From Dendrocalamus latiflorus (taxonomy: Eukaryota; Streptophyta; Magnoliopsida; Poales; Poaceae): 64,000 nt of DNA. The notes beneath the pieces were generated by a model that was not told the DNA's origin, searched no databases, and saw only the letters and a program-made list of their open reading frames with translations. Location of the stretch: the NCBI GenBank assembly GCA_017311315.1, contig CM029664.1, positions 20,227,432-20,291,431 on the forward strand. The letters are read 5' to 3'. Shown here piece after piece: positions 55,663-64,000 of this stretch. Position numbers and translations under genes: made by a program. Every line of letters begins with the position of its first letter. The first letter of the stretch is position 1.

Positions 55663-56224
55663 TAAGGTTCTTTATATGATGCAGAAAATGGGTTATGATA
55701 TCTTCAAAGACCCTTTTCTATGCAATGGCCGGGGGTAGCTTGCACCATTTGAAAAGGTGCTATCCCAAGCACAACTTGAAGCCCTACACGAAGATCAAAC
55801 ATTAAAGAAAAGAGACATGGCTTGGGTTATGATGTCTGTATGACCTCGACTGAATTTATAGACATAATAGCGGCTACTCCATAAATGCAAGATGGAAATC
55901 AACCCACCATTGATGATTTGGAAGAAATCAATATTGGAACGCCTGACGATCCTCGTCTAGTTTATATCAGCAAATATTTATCTGCGAAAAGTAAAGAATA
56001 TCATAAATTTTTTCGCAACTAGGGATGTGTTCACTTGGATATATGAGGAAATGTCAGGTATGGATCCAGTAGTGGTAGTACATTGACTCACAGTACAAGA
56101 AGATGTTCCACTGGTCAAGCACCAGATATACTCCCAAAAATAGAAGCTGAAGTCGACAAGCTCATAACAGTTGGGTTTGTTTGGGAAGTAAAATATCCTA
56201 AGTGGCTTTCCAGCATTGTCCCTG

Positions 56225-58712
56225 TGAGAGACCATGTGGAGGTATCCCTATATTTGTGATAAGTAATTGATGGTTGTTTTAGAGAGTTTGAGTTTGTTTT
56301 AGGTATTGCAGGGTTGAGTACCTTTTACTAATGCTATTGTTGATTATGCTGTTTCGTGTGGTGCTATGTGAAGGTTTGCTTATCTGTGTGGCTGCAGGAC
56401 TTCGGAGCTAGGTCATGGTGAGGCAAGGAGTACCGGGACTAGGCACAGGAGGTGTTGAGGTCCAGACGGTCGGAGATGCCAAAGATGATCGAGGCTGCTG
56501 AGGTGGTTGTGAGCCGGGAGACAAGGAACCGGAGCTGGAGCTACTGGTGGTGGACACGACGGGCAATGACGAGTGGACTGGGACTAGGCTCAGGGAGGAG
56601 TCGGAGGTCCAGATGGTTGGATGTCGGTTGCGGTCGCGACGGAACAGACCAGGACTAGACTCAGATGGAGTCGGAGGTCCAGTTGGTTGGAGTCGGGTGG
56701 ACACGACGGGCAGCGGCGAGGTGGATTGGGACTAGGCTCAGGGAGGAGTCGAGGTCCAGACGGTCTGGATGCCGGGTGCGGTCGTGCGACGACAGGAAGC
56801 TTCCAGGAAGTTGCGGCAGGGGCATTTCGGTAAAATGCGTGAGGCTGCAAAATTGGAAGCGGGTTTGGTTGAAGATAACGGGTTGGAGATCCGTTAGTGG
56901 AAAAGAAGAGGAGGTTAGGGTTTGAGTGGTGTGGTCAAATCCTAGTTTTTCCCTCCTCTCTCTCATGTGAGGGTGCTTTGGCAGTTTTGCCTTTTGTGTG
57001 TGTAATTCATGGAGTGGGTATTGGCTGCCACTTCTTGAATTTCTTCTTTGAGTGTGAGCTCTTGCCTTCATATGTGGAGAGGTGAAGGCAGTAGAGTATG
57101 GTTGAAGGGTGTGCTCTGGAGTGAGTCCTCATGAGTGAGCAGTGAGTGCTCTGTGTGTGTATGCGTGTGTTCTTCTCTAAAGCATGTAGTGAGACGGGTA
57201 GAGAAGAATCTTGGTGTAATCATTCCTCTTCATGTAATTGCCCTTGTCTCTGACTCAATATATGCTTGAGATGTTATGGTTTCCTGAGCTTCTGTTGTGA
57301 TTTCTCAGTTCTTGTTTTGTTCTCTGTTTTGTTGGTTTGATTTGATTCTTGGGCTGTTTAGCTATGAAATCATTTGCTCTGTGATGGGAAAATCCTCAAG
57401 GCCATTTGGTCATTCAATTCCTAGAGCAATATCTAAAATCAATGAATATTCTCTTTCGGAGCTAAGCCATTTTACTTGCTCTGTTTTTGATTCCCTAGGG
57501 TTTGAAGTCAGGGCATCCTTGTCCTCTTTGTTTTCTAGGTGGAATCTTAAATTTGGAGTGTGGTTCTTGCTTCTAAGATTATATCCCTGCTGTCTTCAAA
57601 GCATCATGAGCAGAGGATGGAGGAATCTTAGGAGATTTGGATTTTAGTCTCATTCTTGATTTGGTCTTCAGGCTTGTGCTCATATTTCAATTCAGTGATC
57701 TTTTGATATGGATTTTTCTTTCCCAGAAGTCAATTTGGTTTTTAGTTCGTAGTGCTAATATTTTAACCAGAGAAGAGCTGCATTTAATCTTCATTTTCTG
57801 TCTTTTGGTTCTGCTACACAGTAATTACTATGTTCTCCTTTTCGGCAGCAGGCTTTTGTCAGCAGTTTTAGTTTTTAAGTCTTCTTTTGAGGCTCCTCCT
57901 CTTCCGGTTAAACAGCTTGCTAAATCTGTAGTCAACTTCTTTGCTTCGTGTTTCATCTTCAGTTTTTTGTGCATTTCGGTTTCTCAGTTGGCTGTCAGTT
58001 TTTCTGCTCCTTGCCGATTGCAAACAGTCGGCTGACTGTTGTCATTTCCTTGCCGTGGTTTTCAGTCAGCAATCTTCAGTTCTTAATCTGCAGGTTTCTT
58101 TTTTGGCTGGTACTTCACTAAGTTAAGCTTCTGTGCTGTTCGGCCTGCATTTCAGCACCTCATTTCGTTGAATTACAGCAGCCAGTCAGCAGGCTTAAAT
58201 TCTGCAGTTCGGTCTGCAGACTGATTTCATCAATTCTGCAGGCTTATATTCTGTCATTTTTGGCACTCAGTTTTCATACAAATTGATGCTCTGCCGAACT
58301 GCTCATTCAGTTTTCTTTTCGCTGATGTTTTTTCTTTCTTGCTTTCAGTTTTCGGCTGGCTTGACTATTTTCTGCTCTCGGCTGTTTTGGACAGCAGTCC
58401 ATGTTCACTTCTTCTCTGCAGTGTGATGTCTCCTTGATTCTTGATCTAATTTCAGATTTCCTGCCTAGTTTCAGTTTTAGCATTTCAGTTTCGCTTTTTG
58501 GCAGCAGCTTTAGTTTCCTTTTTTTGTCTGTTCTCAATGTAGTTTTTGTCGATCTGGTTTTGCATCTTCTGTGAGGCTTTTTGGCTAATCGGCAAAATCT
58601 ATTTTCTTGCTTCATAGCTTTTATAGCTATTGGAGAAGAAAATTTGTAAGAATACTTGGGGCGTTTTTGAAGGCACCATTCACCCCCATCTATTGTCATT
58701 TCCGATCCTACA
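56225..58712 (+). mobile_element. solo LTR (copia-like family 1) inside gypsy pol
   Basis: The 2,488-bp insertion starts TGAGAGACCATGTGGAGGT and ends TTTCCGATCCTACA, like the LTR at 5225-7252. Its flanks CCCTG (56,220-56,224) and CCATG (58,713-58,717) differ by one base, a slightly decayed duplication. The gypsy RT frame reads SSIVPV to the left and VNKKNGQTRVYVDF to the right, so removal of the insertion plus one duplication restores the frame. It has no coding domain; open frames at 57.3-58.0 kb are chance. Confidence 0.82.
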
Positions 58713-58719
58713 CCATGTC

Positions 58720-59421
58720 AACAAGAAGAATGGGCAAACCCGTGTATATGTAGATTTTAGAGATTTGAATAAGGCATGCCCTAAAGATGATTTTTCAATA
58801 CCTATCTCTGAAGTACTTGTTGTCGCTACTATGGGACATGAAATATTTTCATTTATGGAGTTAACAACATTCTGAACACTCAAAGGTATGTCCTGTTATA
58901 GGGTTATGCCTTTTGGACTTAAAAATGCTGGTGCAACATATCCACAAGCCATGACAATTGTCCTTCATGGACTACTTCACATCATCACTGAGTTCTACAT
59001 AGATGACATTATTGTAAAGTCAAAACATGAAAGAGATCACTTAAAACATCTCTGTATGGTTTTTGAACGCCTTAGACAACATAATTTGAAAATAAACCCA
59101 ATGAAATGTGCCTTTAGGGTGTCTTCTAAAATTTTTTCATGCTTTTATAGTTACAAAGCGTGGAATCAAAATTCATCCAACTAAAGTAGAAGCGATTGTT
59201 AAAATGCCACCATAAACCTTCTTGAATTGAAGAACCTCCAAGGTCAGTTAGCATATATCATGAGATTTATCTCAAATTTATCTAGGAGATGCAAACCTTT
59301 TTCTTGGCTTATGAAAAGAGGTGTCCCTTTTCAATGGGACCAAGCATGCCAAAATGCATTTATAGATATAAAGAAATACTTGATAAATCCCCCTGTCTTG
59401 AATGCACCAATTAAAGGATGA
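58720..59421 (+). pseudogene. gypsy reverse transcriptase domain
   Basis: The reading frame contains RVYVDFRDLNKACPKDDF, the FME-like motif FSFMELTTF (altered at the first catalytic Asp: FSFMELTT instead of SFMDxxSG), and the catalytic IDDI in EFYIDDIIVKSK. A stop follows LTTF at 58,873. Another frame break occurs at about 59,130-59,230 before LQGQLAYIMRFISNLSRRCK and FQWDQACQNAFIDIK, the connection to RNase H. It is inactive. Confidence 0.82.
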
Positions 59422-59672
59422 CTACTGATTCTTTATACGACAGCTATGCCAACATCATTAGGCACTCTTTCAGCACAAAATAATAATGAATGAAAAGAAA
59501 TGTCCTTATATTATCTCAGTCGCACCTTTGTGGGGGCGGAATGCAATTATCTAAACATGGAAAAATATGTATAGTATTGGTATTTGTGACACAAAAGTTG
59601 CGCCATTACGTGCTAGAACACATTGTACACCTCATTTCGAGAGCAGATCCACTCTGATACATTTTAAATAAA

Positions 59673-60430
59673 ATGTTCCTTTCAGGGAGATTAGCTAAAT
59701 GGGCGATGTTCCTATCACAATTTGACATTGTATTCATGCCACTAAAAGCTACGAAAGGACAAGCTTTGGCAGACTTTGTAGCTGCACATCCTATTCCAGA
59801 TGATTTTTCTATCAATGATGATTTACCAGATGAAGAAGTATTTGTCACATCGGTCGCCAATTCAGCATGGCAAATATATTTTGATGGTGCTTGTGGACGA
59901 TCAGGAGCAGGCACATGCATCATTTTTGTTACGCATAGTGGATGAATAATTCCATATTTATTCACTTTAACCTCGATAGTTTCAAATAATTCTGCTGAGT
60001 ATGAAGCTTTAATTATTGGGATGGAAATAGCCTTAAATATGGGAGTGAACACACTGTCGGTGTATGGTGATTCCCAATTAGTCATTAACCAACTTAGGAA
60101 CTTACATGCAAAGAAAAAGGAATAATGCCATATTTCCTGAGACCAAAAGAGCTTATGTCTACGTTCACTAACTTAGGTATGCAACATATTGTTACAAGCC
60201 ACAATGAAAAAGCTGATGCGCTTGCAAGTTTGGCTGCTAGCATGTCATTAAATTCTTATGAAACAATAGACATGCACATAGTGGAGCGGAGAGTCCTACC
60301 AGTACTCGCTGAGGAAGAGGAAACAACATCCTCTATAGCATTGATAGTGGATATTTGTGAAATTGAAATGGGAGATTGGCAGATTCCATTTCTTGATTAT
60401 TTGCTCCATGATTATCTAACTCTATAGATT
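59673..60430 (+). pseudogene. gypsy RNase H end and second (archaeal-type) RNase H
   Basis: FLSGRLAKWAMFLSQFDIVF then GQALADFVAAHPIP closes the first RNase H. WQIYFDGACGRSGAGTCI then opens the second one. A TGA after THSG (59,942) and a frame break at about 60,120 interrupt it; SHNEKADALASLAASMSL carries its last acidic residue. Confidence 0.78.
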
Positions 60431-60516
60431 CTTGTGAAAGAACTAGAATCTGAAGAAGGTCAGTCCATTACACATGTATAAACGAGACATTTTATCGACG
60501 TTCGTATGATGGCATC

Positions 60517-61400
60517 TTGTTGCATTGCATCACTAGAAATGAGGTGATAGAAGCATTGAGGGAAGTGCATGCTGGAGTATGTGGTGCACACCAATCTGGT
60601 CCCAAACTATATTATCAATTAAAGCATTTAGGTTATTATTGGCCTAGAATGTTCGAAGATGCTGTCAAATTTACAAAAAGGTGTCATGAATGTCAGGTAC
60701 ATGCTGACTTCATCCATCAACCACCTGAGTAACTACATCCCATCAGCATGTCCTGGCCCTTCGAAATGTGGGGAATCGATATAGTCAGATTAATTCAATC
60801 GCCATCATCCAAAGGGCATAAATTCATTCTCGCAGCGATCGACTATTTCTCTAAATGGGCAGAAGTTATACCATTAAGAGAAGTTAAGGCAGAAAATATA
60901 GAGAATTTAATAAGAACTCATCTTATATATCGCTGTGGTGTCCCTTCACGAATTATATTTGATAACAGATTACCATTCAAAAATAGACAAATGAAAAAGT
61001 TGTGCACAAAATTTAAAATAAAGCACCATTTTTCTATAGCGTACAATGCAGCAGCCAACGGACAAGCTAAGGCACTTAATAAAACCCTGCGCAAATTACT
61101 AAAGAAGGTGGTCTCAAAGAACAAGTGAGATTGGCATGAAAAGTTACTCGAAGCCTTGTGGGCATATACGACCATGACACACACCCCAATTGGGATGACT
61201 CCTTACTCCCTGGTATATGGAGGAGAGGCGGTCTTACCATTGGAAGTACAGATTAATTCTTTGAGAATCACTATGCCTGAGAAACTCTTAAAGGAAGAAG
61301 TTGCTAAATTATGATTTTAGGAATTAGAACATCTTGAAGGGAAATAATTTCAAGCATTACAAAACCTGGAAGCATACTAGGCTAGAATGTCACGAGCTTT
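60517..61400 (+). pseudogene. gypsy integrase
   Basis: The HHCC zinc motif is intact: HAGVCGAHQSGPKLYYQLKH then CHECQVHAD. The core follows with WGIDIVRLI (first Asp) and FDNRLPF (second Asp). The third acidic residue, expected as Glu in GQAEA, reads Lys (NGQAKALNKTL). A stop after PPE (60,730) and another after SKNK (61,126) break the frame. The frame continues as WHEKLLEALWAYTTM and TPIGMTPYSLVYGGEAVLPL, the usual C-terminal part. No chromodomain is seen. Confidence 0.82.
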
Positions 61401-61667
61401 TGATAAGCGCCTCAAAAGAAGGTCACTCAAAGAGGGAGATTTTGCTCTCACTATTATTCAGCCCGTGAATATTATACATCGGATGCAAGGAAAATTTAAG
61501 CCTAAATGGGAAGGCCCTTACATCATAAAAGAAGTTTATTCTAGTGGCGTATATTAAATTATTTTCCGGATGGTGAATATTCTCCGTTGCTGATAAATGA
61601 AAAATTTCTAAAGCATTATTACACCTGAAATAAAAATAACTCCAAAGCCTCATGAGCCTAAACTACG

Positions 61668-62639
<972 letters not shown>

Positions 62640-62640
<1 letters not shown>

Positions 62641-63056
62641 AACCTCTATGGCCAATGGAGCCAGCAGTAGCCCTCAAAACAGAGCCCCTACTTTTTATTT
62701 GAGGGCTCTCCCTACTTTTGAGGGCTCTGTTTTTTGGGCTGCACTCCAGCAGGAGCCCTCAAAACAAGGCCCTCAAATTCATTCTTAGAGGGGATGACAC
62801 ATAGGACCCACCCAGCAGGGCCCCTACTTTTGAGGGCCGAGGGGCAAAAAACTCACTCCAGCAGGGCCCCTACTTGAGCCCTCAAAAGTAGGGCCTCCCT
62901 CCAGACCCCCCAGGAATGAGGGCTCGAGGGGGAGATTTGAGGGCCCCCTACTTTTGAGGGCTCAAGTAGGGGCCCTGCTGGAGTGAGTTTTTTGCCCCTC
63001 GGCCCTCAAAAGTAGGATGAGGGCTCAAGTAGGGGCCCTGCTGGAGTTGCTCTAAT
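62640..63056. mobile_element. foldback MITE with GAGGGC/GCCCTC repeats
   Basis: Multiple inverted copies of CCCTACTTTTGAGGGC and CACTCCAGCAGGGCCCC fill this interval. The main arms, 62,823-62,893 and 62,946-63,016, are 71-bp perfect complements around a 52-bp loop. The right boundary CCTGCTGGAGTTGCTCT is a common end of grass MITEs. The left boundary is less clear, near GAGCCAGCAGTAGCCCTC (about 62,657). No target duplication was fixed. Confidence 0.7.
62823..63016. repeat. 71-bp perfect inverted repeat with 52-bp loop
   Basis: The left arm begins CCTACTTTTGAGGGCCGAGG, and the right arm ends with its exact complement. A transcript across it would form a long hairpin without mismatches. Confidence 0.9.
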
Positions 63057-63229
63057 ATAGACGACAACGGTGTACGTTAACAAACAATCATACAAAAAAA
63101 AACCAACGTAATAGCACACGAAAGTAAGAGCAACTCCTACAGTCTGGCTAAATACATCTGTGAAACCCATTGTAGCTATTATGCCCAAAAAAAACAGTCC
63201 AACAGTCCTGCTATGTCATTTTCTATTTT

Positions 63230-63682
63230 TCCTCGCTCGGTATCCCGTTCTTCTCGCTGCCCATCTTTCCCGAGCGAGAACTGCGTGCTATTGCGGCGCC
63301 AATCCCTCCCGCGCGCGGGCTTTGCCTCTCCCGCGCTCGCTTTTCCTCTCCGCGCGCCAGACGCTCCCGCGCAGCGGCGGAGCGGTCGATAGAAGCAAGC
63401 CTCTTTGCCGACCCAACCGCCCCTCACCTCCTTCACCTCCGCTCCACCCGCCGCCTCCCCCTCGCCCCTCTCGCCGCCTCCGCTCCACCCGCCGCCGTCC
63501 TCGACTTCGCCGACCCAGCCGCCCCTCGCCTACTTCACCTCCGCCCCTCTCGCCGCCTCCCCCTCGCGGCCTCGCCCCTCTCGCCGCCTCCGCTCCACCC
63601 GCCGCCGCCCTCGACTTCGCCGACCCAGCCGCCCCTCGCCTCATTCACCTCCGCTCCACCCGCCGCCTCCCCCTCGCGGCCT
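63230..63682 (+). repeat. GC-rich CTCCGCTCCACCCGCCGCC repeat leader
   Basis: Units of about 75-110 bp containing CTCCGCTCCACCCGCCGCC and CGACTTCGCCGACCCAGCCG are repeated about three times at 63,430-63,700. This resembles the GC-rich 5' leader of the gene that follows. Open frames on both strands are repeat artefacts. Confidence 0.6.
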
Positions 63683-64000
63683 CGCCCCTCCTGCTGCTTT
63701 GTCTGATAATGTCCCACCTCCTAATGAAACACAAGCAAGTGCTGATGCCCCTGCAAGTGTGAAAGGGAATCAGAAAAGGACCAAGAATTTCAGCGTCGAG
63801 GAGGACGAAATGTTGGTCTCAGCATGGCTAAATGTGAGTTTGGATCCGGTGCACGGAGTTGATCAATCACGTTCGACATATTGGAAAAGAATATATGATT
63901 ATTTTCATGGCAACAAGACATTCGATTCTGATCGAACACAAAGCTCCCTAATGAGCCGGTGGTCCGGTATTCAACATGATGTGAACATATTTGCTGGTTG
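63683..64000 (+). CDS. trihelix/NAM-associated (Harbinger Myb-like) protein, 5' part, cut by window end
   Basis: From about 63,683 the frame reads APPAALSDNVPPPNETQASA, then KRTKNFSVEEDEMLVSAWLN, VDQSRSTYWKRIYDYFHGNK and QSSLMSRWSGIQHDVNIFAG to the window edge with no stop. The FSxEEDxxLVxAWLN to LxxRW pattern is the Myb/SANT-like trihelix found in plant NAM-associated or so-called glutathione S-transferase T3-like proteins, and in ORF1 of PIF/Harbinger elements. It would bind DNA through the helix around SRW. No ATG is visible in this frame nearby, so the start lies in the GC-rich leader, in another exon, or is lost. The distinction between a host gene and a transposon protein needs the sequence to the right. 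Confidence 0.65.

Larger units (their letters stand above)
55667..61640 (+). mobile_element. decayed Ty3/gypsy pol, Tat-type lineage (two RNase H domains)
   Basis: The plus strand carries a heavily mutated gypsy pol, split by the solo LTR at 56,225-58,712. In order: a region before RT (55,670-56,220), then RT (58,720-59,200: RVYVDFRDLNKACPKDDF, YRVMPFGLKNAGATY, EFYIDDIIVKSK). RNase H remnants follow (59,230-59,660), then a second, archaeal-type RNase H (about 59,870-60,230: YFDGACGRSGAG, SAEYEALIIGM, VYGDSQLVINQL, EKADALASLA, all four acidic residues present). Integrase comes last (60,540-61,130). The extra RNase H between RNase H and integrase is the mark of the Tat/Retand/Ogre lineage. LTRs are not seen. 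Stops and frameshifts are frequent. Confidence 0.85.

Overview
The window is repeat-rich genomic DNA from a grass (Poaceae). The evidence is the set of families present: Ty1/copia and Ty3/gypsy LTRs in several nested layers, an En/Spm (CACTA) element with a TNP2 transposase and a Ulp1-like second gene, a Helitron with the grass-type 3' hairpin and CTAG end, a FAR1/FHY3-type Mutator-like gene, and NLR resistance-gene fragments of the grass RGA type. The species cannot be fixed by reading. I see no intact ordinary host gene; host coding sequence is present as single exons, captured exons or broken pseudogenes. Only the right edge may hold the start of a larger open gene.

Layout. 1-2.3 kb: isolated minus-strand exons of a heavy-metal-associated (HMA) protein and of a MAPKKK-type kinase. 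2.36-4.59 kb: a broken FAR1/FHY3-like gene (minus). 5.2-7.25 kb: a solo LTR with an exact 5-bp duplication. 9.24-24.62 kb: one solo LTR (GAAAG duplication) blown up to 15 kb by nested insertions: a 7.2-kb Helitron (9,726-16,954) carrying exons of SPL, NIT4-type nitrilase and DCC-family genes, a second solo LTR (17,042-20,416) and a MITE (21,988-22,596). 26.2-36.8 kb: the coiled-coil start of an NLR gene (minus), split by a hAT-like MITE that is itself split by a 9.5-kb CACTA element (26,883-36,369, TAT duplication).

41.1-44.5 kb: a gag-only copia element whose 5' LTR holds another solo LTR (41,549-43,205). 47.0-52.9 kb: the LRR part of a second NLR pseudogene (minus), split by a very young copia element (47,108-52,068; LTRs differ at one base in 165). 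53.1-55.7 kb: minisatellite-rich, GC-rich repeat. 55.7-61.6 kb: a decayed Tat-lineage gypsy pol (plus) split by a solo LTR (56,225-58,712). 61.7-61.9 kb: a long CA/TA microsatellite. 62.6-63.1 kb: a foldback element with 71-bp perfect arms. 63.7 kb to the edge: start of a trihelix/NAM-associated (Harbinger Myb-like) coding region.

How the parts relate: most boundaries are insertion boundaries that can be read from target-site duplications, so the order of events is recoverable. The CACTA genes (TNP2-like transposase and the Ulp1-like gene) sit inside one element, and each has one nonsense codon. The Helitron fragments all face the same way as the Helitron, as expected for capture. The two NLR fragments are on the same strand but in the wrong order to be one gene (the LRR part lies upstream of the coiled-coil part), so they are two separate loci of a former NLR cluster.
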